The notes: generated by a model from the sequence alone, not told the origin. A DNA stretch of 64,000 bases from Saussurea involucrata (GCA_033807775.1 CM066314.1:33591001-33655000); one strand, 5' to 3'. Counted from the stretch's first letter, positions 34,325 to 44,916 are shown. Program-made: numbers and translations.

Positions 34325-36088
34325 TCATCTTCCTTTTTTCAAATAGTGTGGGTTATCATATCCGATTCCCCACTCTTTGTTAAAGTATGTGAATTCTTTA
34401 GGTTTATTCAGAAAGATGGTTTGATCAGTTTGACCCCTTTTGTGGAGTTTGGTTTCAAGATCAAGAATTTTAGTAACAAACTCCTTGTGCTGAATTTGAA
34501 GAGAGGAACATTGATAAACAAGTTCTTCTTTCTCATTCATGCACTGATCAAACTGTGACTGAAGATCAGATAATTTGGCCCTTAAGTCTTTGGGTGCTAG
34601 TGAAAGGATTTTGCATTTTTCCTTTAACATAGCATTTTCAGACTTATGTTTATCAGTTAATCGCGCTTGAACTTCTAGGTTTTCGGTTAGTGAACTAGTC
34701 TCAAGCTTTTGTTCTTTAGTGGTGGCCTTAAAAGAATTCGCCTGATCATTAAAGGATTGCATCTTATTCATTAACTCTTGGTGAGAAAGTTTACATACCT
34801 GACTTGTCTTCTCTTCATCAGCTGGAGAGTGATAGCCCATGAAAGCATTTGCACAGTCTGAATCGCTTTCATCATCAGAACGACCCAACCAGTAGTTGTT
34901 TTCCACAAACATAGCTTCTCCAGCTTCCTTCTGCTCAGCCAGTGCCAGTTTGGCCTTGTAGTAGTGAGAATTCTTTACTACAGGCTTTTTGCAGTCTTTA
35001 GCAAAATGACCAAGCTTTCCACAGTTGTAGCAGGTCACTGGTTTATCCCACTTCTTTCTATCATCTTTCTCTTTCTTCTCTGACGTGTCCTGCTCATCAA
35101 TTTTCTTCTTTCCCTCGTGCTTGTCTTGATAATCATGGCGCTTGTTAGACGCGGTGGAGTAGCGCTGATTATTAGATGTTGGCTTCTTATAAAATTGTTG
35201 TTGTTGAAGAGATTTAGTGAGTAGAGCAACAGCTTTCTTGAATTCATCTACCTCATCATTCGAGTCACTGTCTTCCTTTTCAGATTCGGAAGAGCTTTGC
35301 CTTTGAGCACGTTTAGAATGATGGCCCAAAGATTTCCCTTTCTTTGAGGATATGAGTACTATAGGATCAGCAGTTGGCTTTGCTTCAGTCTTCTTCTCTC
35401 CCAGAAGTTCATTTACTTCATCTTCGTCTTGAAGAAGCGTCTCATACAGTTCGTTGTTGCTAAGGTTCTCTATCAAGTTGTTGTGCTTAACATGAGAAGC
35501 AAACACCTTCCATTCGGGTAGCAAATTGTTGAGGAACTTGAGCGCGTTCTCCGTGTTGGAACGAACAATATTGTTCTTGTTCAGTTCATTGAGAAGTAAG
35601 CAGAAGCGTTCATATGCTTGAGTGAGAGTCTCGCCATTGCGTTGCTTGAAACCATCGAACTTGGTTATTGCGCTGTTGATCTTTAGTTGATTACCAACAA
35701 CACTCCCACGCATCATTCTAGCCACTTGATACCACATGCCTTTTGCCGTACCTTTGTAGTTGTCGATGGCTTGATAGATTGAGTTGGGAAGTGCTTGGAT
35801 AATATATCTCTTGGCATGCCTTTCGCCTTCTAATCTGCCACTTTCCTCTGCGGTCAGTTCGGCTTCAGTCTTGTCCTCAGAACTAGTCGCAGGATTTGCT
35901 GCAGTTGGTGCAATGGTCTTCTTTGGCCATTGAATCGGACCCTCTTCAAGAGCTTTCTTGATGTACACATAGTTGTCCTTAGATTCAATGAAGATCATGA
36001 ATCTATCTCGCCATTGGCTATACTCACCTTGATAGAGACAAGGTGGTTTGGAGTCGGTTCCAATAGCAAGTGCGTCACGTGAAGTCAT
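34325..36088 (-). pseudogene. gag: Copia-A gag, N-terminal part
   Basis: ATG at 36088 (MTSRDALAIG). The copia gag domain is followed by the CCHC knuckle CYNCGKLGHFAKDC at about 35020-34985 and a coiled coil. It ends in a TGA (34327-34325) after which the same frame remains open, so this stop is a nonsense mutation rather than the true end. It would form virus-like particles. Confidence 0.85.
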
Positions 36089-36239
36089 CGTAGGTTGCAA
36101 CGGAGTGATCGTCAGACGTGTAGATTGATTCAAAGAGTAAACCTAACGCAAGGCACTAAAAGTGAAATCCTAACGCAGGTTCTACGAGTGGTATGAACTA
36201 AGAGTGATCTTACTGGATAGGGATCCAAGTAAGGGTCTG

Positions 36240-36640
36240 ATCAGGAAGTGTCCGAATCAGATCAATTAAAAAACAGTTCTGCAAATCACAAAGTGTCCGG
36301 GTAAAGCAAAGAGTCCGGATGGTACAGTTTCCGGATAACACCGGGGTTACCGGAAGAAACTGGTTACCGGATAGTGAAATTAAGCAATAAAGTTACCGGG
36401 TAAGGAGATGTCCGGATAAGTTGCTTACCGGATACAGAGGTGTCCGGATAAGGTACTTACCGGATACAGAGATGTCCGGATAAATTGGTATTCGGAAACT
36501 TTGGGTTTCTGGAAACTATTTTACCCGGATTGATTAGAGTTAATATTACTTACCCGAATTGTTTGAACTTACCCGGAAAGAGGAGCGAGCCCGGATGGAT
36601 ATTACACAAATATCCGGACACTTGGAAGCTGTCCGGAAAG
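36240..36640. repeat. TCCGGA / ACCGGATA word array 2 (Copia-A)
   Basis: Some 18 words of the forms TCCGGATA, TCCGGACA and TACCGGATA (for example near 36293, 36312, 36328, 36410, 36428, 36443, 36460, 36475, 36612, 36630). It is the same core as array 1 but lies 8 kb away, in the gag leader. Confidence 0.85.
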
Positions 36641-37054
36641 ATCGGCTGAGTTGTCTGGGAAGTTCGGCTGTTTGCTTAGATCAATCGAATTTTCGATTAG
36701 GGTTGCCCAAAATCAATCCTGGAAGATTAGTAACAATGCCAAACACAAAATAACACTAACCCAATAGATTTCAATGCAAAAACAACACCTTTGGATGATA
36801 AAAATTCGATTTTTGACGAAGAACACAACCAAATAATTTGAACACAATTTGCAGAATTAATCACTCAAACAATCGAATTTCGGTGTGAAAATTTGCAGAA
36901 ACACTATTAAGTATAATGCTAATACAACTCAATAAACAGATTTGAACAATTTTCTCAGAATCTAAGATTTGAAAATTCAAGAATGAGGAAAACGAGAAAA
37001 AGTCAAACTAACCAGAAATCAATGAGATAACCTTTGAATCGAATCCGTCCGTCT

Positions 37055-37066
37055 GCTCTGATACCA
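37055..37066 (-). other. Copia-A primer-binding site
   Basis: Minus strand TGGTATCAGAGC, two bases from the LTR, complementary to the 3' end of initiator tRNA-Met as usual for plant copia elements. Confidence 0.9.
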
Positions 37067-37068
37067 AT

Positions 37069-37349
37069 TGTTAAATCCAGATCCGTGCAACAAATATGAA
37101 ATCGAAATAATAAGAAATAAGAACAATTGATTTCAACTGGTCATCCCTGTATTATGCTTTAATCAGAGTGTTTACAATACGATGCAGAAAAGCAAATGAG
37201 ACAACTAGCCTATTTTCTAAGGCTAAGCAATCTATTTATATGGCGGGCCCGTGGTTAACAAGCCCACGGCCCGTTCACTAATAGGCTCAAAATAAGGAAG
37301 TACACATTACACCCTTGAACTTTAAATCAATATTAAATTGACCCTAACA
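37069..37349 (-). repeat. Copia-A 5' LTR
   Basis: 281 bases, three differences from 3530-3810. TATA box on the minus strand at 37233-37240. Confidence 0.93.
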
Positions 37350-37675
37350 TATCTCGTCTCTTTAGGTGGAACTTCTTGATATTATGGGTCTCCCCCATTG
37401 ATTTCAAGTCTACTTATGGAAACCGGAATGATGATTCTTATGTATACATGCTATTATTATGCGTTATCATTTGAAAATACTCACCAAGCCTTGTCTTGAC
37501 ATTTGTTTGATTGTTGCTTTGAGTCTCAGGTTCTAGTGGAGCCAATGTTAAGAAAGACTAAGCAGAGCGTGTGAGCCATGGGAAATGCTTTTGGGACTCG
37601 AACCATAGAAGATCTATACGACTAGAAATAACAACCCTTTTGTAATCTTAATTCTACAATAGGATTTAGATTAGT
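37350..37675 (+). repeat. Tekay-like 5' LTR, segment 2
   Basis: Matches 57211-57508 of the 3' LTR. It starts with the Copia-A TSD (tatct) and ends with the Copia-B TSD (ttagt, 37671-37675). Confidence 0.88.
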
Positions 37676-38644
37676 TGTTGATCCAAACCCTCAGTGATTT
37701 GATAATGACCCTATCTTAAATACTTAGTGAAAATTGTAAGTAAACAATATGTATCAGAGTTTCACTATCGCTGATAAGTACTAAGATCTTACAGTACTGC
37801 TGATAGGAACTCTCGCACTTTTAGATTAAACATTCAGCGAACACTGTTCACCATATCGCTGAGTCTGTTCAGTCCGTATGGTGATCGCTGATAAGTTAGT
37901 TGTTTACTTATGATCCCTGAAGACAAGATTCACGTCAACAAAGGTTCTACGCTGAAGTCGAAGATCAAGCTCAAGAACCAGCGACAAGTCTCCTAATGAA
38001 CTGATGCGGATCAGCGAAGACTCAGATTTGTCCACTCAACGTGAAGTATCAAGTACAAGACTTCAGCTATCGCTGAACTTTATCATCTGCTGAATAGTAA
38101 ATGATAATCGCTGAATCAACGAAAGCTGATCATGAAGTCCTCCGTACAAAGTACTTTTGTCTTAACCTCCCTTGCACGCCACCGTACGAAATGTCAGAAA
38201 AGAACCTCCGAAAATCTGAAATCGTACAACCACTCTGACACTACACTGTTCATTCATGCGGCTACTAAGGTTGTCATCAAAGGTCAATGACATGCAACCA
38301 ATCCGCTAATGACACGTGTAAAGTATATACTGGATTGCATTAAATGCATGCAGTATATAAAGAGATGAACTCACTTCATTTGAAGTAACTTGCTAACTCT
38401 GGACAAGTTCAAATCTCTCAAGATAGGATTTTATTAGTAATCTCCTTATCTTTCTTAGTGCAAGAAAACCTTAGTGTTCCAACTTGTTTAGATTTAGGTT
38501 TATCCTTAATCTTGTTTCCGCAACAAGCTGTAAATTGTTAATGATTTATCAATAAACAATTTAGAAAAGTAAAATAGTGTGTTTGTATTCAACCCCCCCC
38601 CCCCCCCCCTTCTACAAACTTGTTTAAGCCTTTCGGGACCAACA
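37676..38644 (+). repeat. Copia-B 5' LTR
   Basis: 969 bases, TGTTGATCC to GGACCAACA. ATCGCTGA occurs at 37767, 37855, 37884, 38069 and 38107, with TCAGCGA at 37834 and 38011. A poly-C tract of 17 lies near 38593-38609. Confidence 0.95.
38354..38361 (+). promoter_or_regulatory. TATA box of Copia-B 5' LTR
   Basis: TATATAAA; the counterpart in the 3' LTR is 50417-50424. Confidence 0.8.
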
Positions 38645-38646
38645 AG

Positions 38647-38658
38647 TGGTATCAGAGC
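38647..38658 (+). other. Copia-B primer-binding site
   Basis: TGGTATCAGAGC two bases after the LTR, for initiator tRNA-Met. Confidence 0.92.
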
Positions 38659-38725
38659 AGATTTGTTTAATCTCATAAACAAGATCTAATCTAAGATATT
38701 TTCTCTTCCTTGCTATTATCTGAAA

Positions 38726-41134
38726 ATGGCCAACTCAAACACAAACACTCACTATATCGACAATGGTTCTCTTGCAAAACCCCCTAGATTTTCCAGAGAC
38801 AACTTCAACTTATGGAAAAATAGGATGACACTCTTCTTAGAAGGTGTAGACCCTACTATACCTTACTATCTTGAAAACGGTCCACACATCCCTGTAACGA
38901 TTGATCCTGCCGTTCCAGCCACTGCAACTAGAGCTGCTATTCCAGAAAGGCTGATTCCAAAGGAAATCCATCATTGGACCGATGAAGACAAGAAGAAAGT
39001 GGCTATAGATACAAAAGCCAGATCCATACTATCCATGGCCCTTCCTGACGAAGTCTACCATTCCGTCATGAACCTGAAATCCTCGAAGGCCATGTGGGAC
39101 ACAATATGTGTTCAGTATGAAGGAACGTCTGAAGTCCAGGATTCAAGAAAGATCAACCTGGTAAGACAATACGAAAGTTTCATCTCTGGTAAGAATGAAA
39201 CTCTCTCTGAAGTACATCAACGTTTTAACTGCTTAATTATAGATCTTAAAACGGTTGGTAAGGAATATTCTAACTTTGAAGTTCTGACAAAGTTTTTAGA
39301 ATGTTTACCTGAAAGCTGGGACAATTATTCCATGTGTCTCAAGCTGTCAAAAGATCTAAGATCAATGACACTCGCTACCTTATATGGCACATTGCTGAAT
39401 CATGAGCAATCTAGCCATCTTAAGAAGAATCTTGTAAAAGATTCCAAAAGCACCCCTGTTGCTTTAATCTCAGAGGAACCTTCTACTCAGCGACCCGTGG
39501 TCACTATCACTGAGTTAGAAAGTAACTCTGAAAGATCATCAGATTCTGATTCTTCAGATGATGAATCCTTGGCTCTCCTAACTAAAAAGTTCAGGAGATT
39601 CGCCAAGAAGAAAATGTTTAGAAAGAACAAAACTCTTTCTATAGCTGACAAGCCTAAGTCATCAGCTTTTGTTGATAAGGCTACTGCTACTTGTTTTAAC
39701 TGCGAAAAGACAGGTCATTTCGCTAACGAGTGCAGGTCAAAGAAAATCATGAGACCTTCAGCCTTTACAAAGAAATCCTTTGTTCCAAGGAATAAAGACG
39801 ACAAATACTTAAAGCTGAAGGAGAAGTATGCAAAGCTGAAAAGCTTTAAGAAGAAGGGAAAAGGCCTAATGGCTGACTATGATTGGGCTGCTTCTGATGA
39901 AGAAGCCTCATCATCTGATTCTGAAGATGATGAAGCAAATCAATGTCTCATGGCCAAGATTGAAGAAGAGGAAGAAAGTTCAGACATACCCTCCACTTCA
40001 ACATCTGCCATTCAGGTATCACCTTCCTTCTTTACCAATATTGTAAATATTGATGAAGCTGATAGTCTCCGTAAAATCGAACTACTGACTAGAAGCTTAT
40101 ACGAAGCCATGAACGGCAAAGCTGTGGTTGAAAACCAAAATCTTGTTCTCGCTGAAAAGCTTAAAAATTGCCACCTTCAAATAGAAAAGCTTTCTAAATT
40201 TGAAGAAGATTTTAAAGATCAAGTCCATTTAAATCAGCTAGTCAAAATTGAACGAGCGGAAGCTATCGCTGCATTAAAAGTTGAACAAGCTACTGTTGAA
40301 GGATGGTGTAATTCTTCAACAAAGATCACTGAGATAATTAAGGCTCAGATTCCTCTGAGTGATAAACGTGGTCTGGGTTATAAATATGATACTCCAATAC
40401 CAACCACTGAACGTTCAATGCTTAAATTTGGAACGTTCGTATCCTCAGTAGCTGACACTTCTTCATCTCAGTACTCCTCGTCGATTACACCAATCCCTGA
40501 GGAAACTCCTACCTCCTCAAAAGGTAAGGAGAAAATGGTTTATTCAAAACCTACCTCTGTCTCTAAAGATAAAGGTAAAGGAATTGTAATTTATCAAAAT
40601 CCTCAGAAGGGTACTTTAGTACCTAAGCTGAATGCTTCCAAAGCCTTAGTGATTCATTCATCTGGTTCTAGAAATCAGACCTCTGGATCAGTTCAGCGAC
40701 CTACTCCTAGACTCAGAGTAGATGTCCTTGGTAAGAAATCTGAAGAACTGAATGTTCGTCTTATTTCAAAAACCAATAGTGTACTTGGTGCTGGCACTTC
40801 TAATTCCAAATTAAAAGCTCAGCACACAAGTGGTCCTAGAACTAATTTTAGTTATAGGAAATGTTATCACTGTGGACTTACCGATCATATTGCAAGTAAG
40901 TGTCCCACAGCCACCAAAGCTGATAAGATAGCTAAGGTGAAGATAGCACCAAAGAAGACCAAACCAGTTGCAAGTCAGGTCAAGGTGACTCATACCGCTG
41001 AGGTCAAGAAATTGACCAAAGTGAAGAAAGACAAAGCTGAATCTTCAAATGCTGCAAAGACTGCTGAACCCATTCCAACCACTTCCACTGACAAACGCGT
41101 ATACATGGTGAAGTGGGTACCCAAGCAAAACTAA
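38726..41134 (+). CDS. gag: Copia-B gag
   Basis: 802 residues from ATG (MANSNTNTHYIDNG). Copia gag domain about residues 15-240; knuckle CFNCEKTGHFANEC at 323; acidic Ser/Asp/Glu segment about 390-430; a second knuckle CYHCGLTDHIASKC at 713; then a Lys/Val-rich basic tail. The TAA at 41132-41134 is followed in the same frame by pol. The tail is unusually long, and its KVK codons create several GT donors in phase with pol. The product would form the particle and bind RNA. The sequence is intact and the LTRs are identical, so the length is probably genuine. Confidence 0.93.
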   Translation: MANSNTNTHYIDNGSLAKPPRFSRDNFNLWKNRMTLFLEGVDPTIPYYLENGPHIPVTIDPAVPATATRAAIPERLIPKEIHHWTDEDKKKVAIDTKARSILSMALPDEVYHSVMNLKSSKAMWDTICVQYEGTSEVQDSRKINLVRQYESFISGKNETLSEVHQRFNCLIIDLKTVGKEYSNFEVLTKFLECLPESWDNYSMCLKLSKDLRSMTLATLYGTLLNHEQSSHLKKNLVKDSKSTPVALISEEPSTQRPVVTITELESNSERSSDSDSSDDESLALLTKKFRRFAKKKMFRKNKTLSIADKPKSSAFVDKATATCFNCEKTGHFANECRSKKIMRPSAFTKKSFVPRNKDDKYLKLKEKYAKLKSFKKKGKGLMADYDWAASDEEASSSDSEDDEANQCLMAKIEEEEESSDIPSTSTSAIQVSPSFFTNIVNIDEADSLRKIELLTRSLYEAMNGKAVVENQNLVLAEKLKNCHLQIEKLSKFEEDFKDQVHLNQLVKIERAEAIAALKVEQATVEGWCNSSTKITEIIKAQIPLSDKRGLGYKYDTPIPTTERSMLKFGTFVSSVADTSSSQYSSSITPIPEETPTSSKGKEKMVYSKPTSVSKDKGKGIVIYQNPQKGTLVPKLNASKALVIHSSGSRNQTSGSVQRPTPRLRVDVLGKKSEELNVRLISKTNSVLGAGTSNSKLKAQHTSGPRTNFSYRKCYHCGLTDHIASKCPTATKADKIAKVKIAPKKTKPVASQVKVTHTAEVKKLTKVKKDKAESSNAAKTAEPIPTTSTDKRVYMVKWVPKQN

Positions 41135-41152
41135 TCTTCCTTTGTATTGCAG
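41130..41152 (+). promoter_or_regulatory. Possible 3' splice site between gag and pol
   Basis: The gag stop lies inside CTAATC, a branch-point-like sequence, followed by a pyrimidine-rich stretch and TTGCAG ending at 41152. Copia-A has TAATCT, T-rich sequence and TTGCAG at the same place. Splicing here would drop the stop and enter pol at VKKGIWYLDSG in phase 0. Confidence 0.45.
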
Positions 41153-44100
41153 GTTAAGAAGGGTATCTGGTATCTCGATAGCGGATGCTCTAGACACATG
41201 ACTGGAAAGAAAAGCCTGCTCGCTGAATACAAGGAAGAGAAGGGTCCCTCTGTAACTTTCGGTGGAAATGGAAAAGGACACACCCGAGGGTATGGTGTAC
41301 TTTCAAATGGTACAACATCCTTCAGAAGAGTCGCATATGTTGAAGGGCTGAAGCATAATCTTCTGAGCATCAGTCAGCTTTGCGACATGGATAACAAAGT
41401 GATTTTCACCAAGGAATCCTGCTTTGTCTCTGACAAAAAGGAGAAGACAGCTCTCAGCGGTTATCGTTTGGAAAATGTTTACGTTATAAACATGGACTCA
41501 ACAACCACTGAGAACTCCTGTTTCTTCTCAAAGGCATCTTCTGATGTCAACTGGCTATGGCACAAGAGACTCTCACATCTCAACTTCAAGACACTGAATA
41601 CTCTTTCATCCAAAGAGTTAGTCACTGGTCTACCTCAACATTCATACGCCAAAGAATCCTTATGTTCAGCGTGTGAAAAAGGGAAGCAGACCAAGGCAAG
41701 CTTTAAGTCCAAGCAAGTTTCCTCAGTGTCATCTCCTCTTCAACTACTCCATATGGATTTGTTTGGCCCCGTTAACAAACAATCCATCGCTGGAAAGAAA
41801 TATACGCTGGTCATAGTTGATGAATTCTCTCGTTATACATGGGTAATGTTTCTCCGTTCTAAGAGTGACACCCCTGAAGAACTCATCACCTTTGTTCGGA
41901 AGATGGAAACTCTGAACAATATGACTGTTCGCTCAATAAGGAGTGATCATGGAACTGAATTCAAAAACAGTTCTCTTGATTCCTTCCTTGAGAGCAAGGG
42001 TATTTCTCATAACTTTTCGTCAGTGAGAACACCACAACAAAACGGAGTCGCTGAAAGAAGAAATAGAACAATTATTGAAGCTGCACGTTCAATGCTCAGC
42101 GATTCTCACCTGCCTACTCAGTTTTGGGCAGAAGCTGTCAACACGGCTTGTTTTACGCAAAACAGGTCGCTGATAGTCAAAAGATTCAAAAAGACAGCCT
42201 ATGAACTCTTTCATGGGAGAAAGCCTTCAATCAGCTTTCTTCACATCTTTGGTTGTCAGTGTTTCATACTGAACAACAGAGATGCTCTTGGAAAGTTTGA
42301 TCCTAAGGCTGATGATGGAATCTTTCTTGGATACTCCTCAGTTTCCAAAGCCTTCAGAGTCTTCAACCGAAGAAGACAAACTGTAGAAGAAACTATTCAC
42401 GTCACGTTTGACGAATCCCGTTCAGCGAACTCTAAACCGAACGCTGATACAGAAGAACTGAATCAATGGATGTTTTCTCATCTTGGTGATTCAGAAGATG
42501 TTCCCACTACTCATACTCATACAACTGAAAATGATGGTCCTACTATCATTCCCAATATGCAGAATAGTGAAGCTGAAACATCTTGGGTCTCAGCTGTTCC
42601 TATAAATACTATACCCGCAGTTGATCCAAATGTCTCAGAAATTCCATCTATTTCTCAGCAATCAGTGAATGAAGTGACAAATGCAAGCATTCCTCTCTTA
42701 GCTGATTATCCAGAAGTAGCTGAAGCCTCATCTTCAGTTTTTCCAGTTCAGACTGAGTCAGCGACGCATGCTCCGGCTCAGCGATGGACTGTAAATCACC
42801 CAATCGATCAAATTCTTGGTGATCCCAACGCTGGTATTCAGACTCGTAGAAGTGCAGGTAATATTTGTTTATTTGTTAACTTTATTTCTCTAACTGAACC
42901 AAAGAAAATAGATGATGCCCTCAGAGATCCAAACTGGGTCAGCGCTATGCAAGAAGAGCTGACTGAATTCGAAAGAAACAAAGTTTGGAAACTTGTTCGG
43001 AGACCAACTGACAAAACAGTGATAGGCACTAAGTGGGTCTATCGAAACAAGTTGGACGAACATGGTACTGTAACTCGCAACAAAGCTCGTCTTGTTGCTC
43101 AGGGATACAGACAAGAGGAAGGTATAGATTATGACGAAACCTTTGCTCCTGTAGCAAGACTTGAATCTATTCGTCTTTTCTTAGCATATGCTGTACACAA
43201 AAACTTCACTGTACATCAAATGGATGTTAAGTCAGCGTTTCTAAATGGAAAGCTGAATGAAGAAGTTTATGTGGAACAACCTCCAGGATTCTCAGATCCT
43301 AAGCGTCCAGGTTATGTTTATAAGCTGGATAAGGCACTTTATGGCTTGAAGCAAGCTCCTCGTGCATGGTATGACACTCTTTCTACGTATCTCCACCTTG
43401 AAAAATTTGAGAGAGGTAAGATTGACAAAACTTTGTTTTTTAGAAAAATAAAAGGTCATATCATTTTAGTTCAAATATATGTTGATGACATTATATTTGG
43501 TTCTACTAACCCTGAGCTTTGTACTCGTTTCGCTGATAGAATGAAAGATGAGTATAAAATGAGTATGATGGGTGAACTAACATATTTCCTTGGTCTTCAG
43601 ATTAAGCAAACTGAAAAAGGAACTTTTATAAATCAGGGAAAGTATGTTAAAGATATGCTGAAAAAATTCGACTTAACTGAAAGTTCAGCTATGAAAACCC
43701 CTATGGCACCACCGCTGATACTTGATAAGGACACAAAGGGTGTTCCTGTCAATGTCACGCTGTACCGTGGGATGATCGGCTCACTACTGTATCTTACAGC
43801 TAGCCGACCCGATATTATGTTTGCAACATGTCTGTGCGCACGATATCAAGCTGAACCTAAGATATCTCATATGAAAGCTGTAAAGCGAATCTTTCGATAT
43901 CTTAAGGGTACAGCGAATCTAGGTCTTTGGTATCCCAAAGATTCAGGATTCGATCTAACCGCCTATTCAGACAGTGATTTTGCAGGTTGCAAAATGGATA
44001 GGAAAAGCACCACAGGAGGATGTCAGCTCCTGGGTGGAAAGCTGGTAAGTTGGACAAGTAAGAAGCAAAACTCGGTGTCCACTTCCACAGCTGAAGCTGA

Positions 44101-44425
44101 GTATGTAGCCGCTGGAAGCTGCTGTTCTCAAGTCTTGTGGATGAGAAATCAACTACTAGACTATGATCTTCAGCTCTCCAAAATTCCAATCTATTGCGAC
44201 AGCACAAGTGCCATCGCTATAGCAAACAATCCAGTGCTACACTCAAAGACAAAACACATAGAAATCAGATATCATTTTATCAGAGATCATGTGATGAATG
44301 GTGATATAGAACTTCATTTTATCCCAACTGATTATCAGTTAGCTGATTTGTTTACCAAACCTCTTGATGAGACAAGATTCAACTTTCTCATCAGCGAGCT
44401 TGGAATGCTGAACTTTGAAGGATAA
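41153..44425 (+). CDS. pol: Copia-B pol (protease, integrase, RT, RNase H)
   Basis: Open frame of about 1090 codons in the same frame as gag, separated only by TAA; the open stretch starts at a TTG (41147) and no ATG precedes the protease. Counting from 41147: protease WYLDSGCSRHMTG with Asp 11; integrase zinc region WHKRLSH ... CSAC; catalytic Asp 204, Asp 267, Glu 303 (D-35-E); reverse transcriptase with YVDD at 778-781; RNase H with AYSDSDFAGC and STAEAEYVAAG. All key residues are present. Because there is no ATG, it must be made by readthrough of the gag stop or from spliced RNA. Confidence 0.94.
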   Translation, partial: VKKGIWYLDSGCSRHMTGKKSLLAEYKEEKGPSVTFGGNGKGHTRGYGVLSNGTTSFRRVAYVEGLKHNLLSISQLCDMDNKVIFTKESCFVSDKKEKTALSGYRLENVYVINMDSTTTENSCFFSKASSDVNWLWHKRLSHLNFKTLNTLSSKELVTGLPQHSYAKESLCSACEKGKQTKASFKSKQVSSVSSPLQLLHMDLFGPVNKQSIAGKKYTLVIVDEFSRYTWVMFLRSKSDTPEELITFVRKMETLNNMTVRSIRSDHGTEFKNSSLDSFLESKGISHNFSSVRTPQQNGVAERRNRTIIEAARSMLSDSHLPTQFWAEAVNTACFTQNRSLIVKRFKKTAYELFHGRKPSISFLHIFGCQCFILNNRDALGKFDPKADDGIFLGYSSVSKAFRVFNRRRQTVEETIHVTFDESRSANSKPNADTEELNQWMFSHLGDSEDVPTTHTHTTENDGPTIIPNMQNSEAETSWVSAVPINTIPAVDPNVSEIPSISQQSVNEVTNASIPLLADYPEVAEASSSVFPVQTESATHAPAQRWTVNHPIDQILGDPNAGIQTRRSAGNICLFVNFISLTEPKKIDDALRDPNWVSAMQEELTEFERNKVWKLVRRPTDKTVIGTKWVYRNKLDEHGTVTRNKARLVAQGYRQEEGIDYDETFAPVARLESIRLFLAYAVHKNFTVHQMDVKSAFLNGKLNEEVYVEQPPGFSDPKRPGYVYKLDKALYGLKQAPRAWYDTLSTYLHLEKFERGKIDKTLFFRKIKGHIILVQIYVDDIIFGSTNPELCTRFADRMKDEYKMSMMGELTYFLGLQIKQTEKGTFINQGKYVKDMLKKFDLTESSAMKTPMAPPLILDKDTKGVPVNVTLYRGMIGSLLYLTASRPDIMFATCLCARYQAEPKISHMKAVKRIFRYLKGTANLGLWYPKDSGFDLTAYSDSDFAGCKMDRKSTTGGCQLLGGKLVSWTSKKQNSVSTSTAEAEYVAAGSCCSQVLWMRNQLLDYDLQLSKIPIYCDSTSAIAIANNPVLHSKTKHIEIRYHFIRDHVMNGDIELHFIPTDYQLADLFTKPLDETRFNFLISELGMLNFEG

Positions 44426-44830
44426 ATCTTCAGCGGTTCACATTTAATCAGCGATACGTTTATACATTCTTGTATAGGCTCTGGATAAAATAAACTAGTA
44501 CAATCCATTTCATCATCTTCTCTCTGAATAAATTGGGTTAAACTGATATCAAGGTATGTTTTCTCTCTCTGACAAAACGCATGAAAATGCAAGATTTCAA
44601 ATTCTTACATCGCTGAATATCTCTTCCTTAACAGCGATATTTTGAAATTTCTTAAAACCCTCACTGATATTTCTATTCAGTGCTTCATATTTTCCAAAGA
44701 GTCCCTGAGTTTTTCTTTCAAAACCTCAGAGACAACGAAAGAATGTGAAAGGACAGTTGTGACGTCATTGCAACGGATAACACCAGGCACGTTTCTTTTT
44801 CTGACACACGTTTGCACGTTTCGTTGTCTA
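44426..44830 (+). other. Copia-B pol to accessory promoter spacer
   Basis: No gene. Several TCAGCGA/ATCGCTGA words lie between 44429 and 44636. Confidence 0.6.
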
Positions 44831-44916
44831 TCCAATCAAATGCAAACACGTGTCCGTGTCATGATGAAAAACTTTCCCGCTCAAGTTTTTCTCTCTCTAC
44901 TCTCTTCCTATATAAA
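44831..44916 (+). promoter_or_regulatory. Internal promoter of the Copia-B accessory gene
   Basis: A CCAAT box (about 44832), a G-box CACGTG (44847-44852) and TATATAAA (44909-44916) embedded in a C/T-rich tract stand in the usual order and spacing of a plant promoter, about 520 bases before the accessory ATG. This would let the accessory gene be transcribed independently of the LTR. Confidence 0.6.

Larger units (their letters stand above)
36134..37068 (-). other. Copia-A leader
   Basis: 935 bases between gag and the 5' LTR (37069-37349). No gene is visible. It carries word array 2 and the primer site. Confidence 0.7.
3530..37349 (-). mobile_element. Copia-A: Ty1/copia element with a 3' accessory gene
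   Basis: 281-bp LTRs at 3530-3810 and 37069-37349 bound the element and show three differences by eye. The flanking 5 bases are tatgt (3525-3529) and tatct (37350-37354), a TSD with one change. Minus-strand order is LTR, primer site, leader with a TCCGGA array, gag, pol, accessory gene, polypurine tract, LTR. Without the nested Gypsy-D it is about 13.9 kb. Its genes carry a few stops and frameshifts, so it is a recent but dead copy. The architecture (large extra gene 3' of pol) recalls the SIRE/Maximus lineage. Confidence 0.92.
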
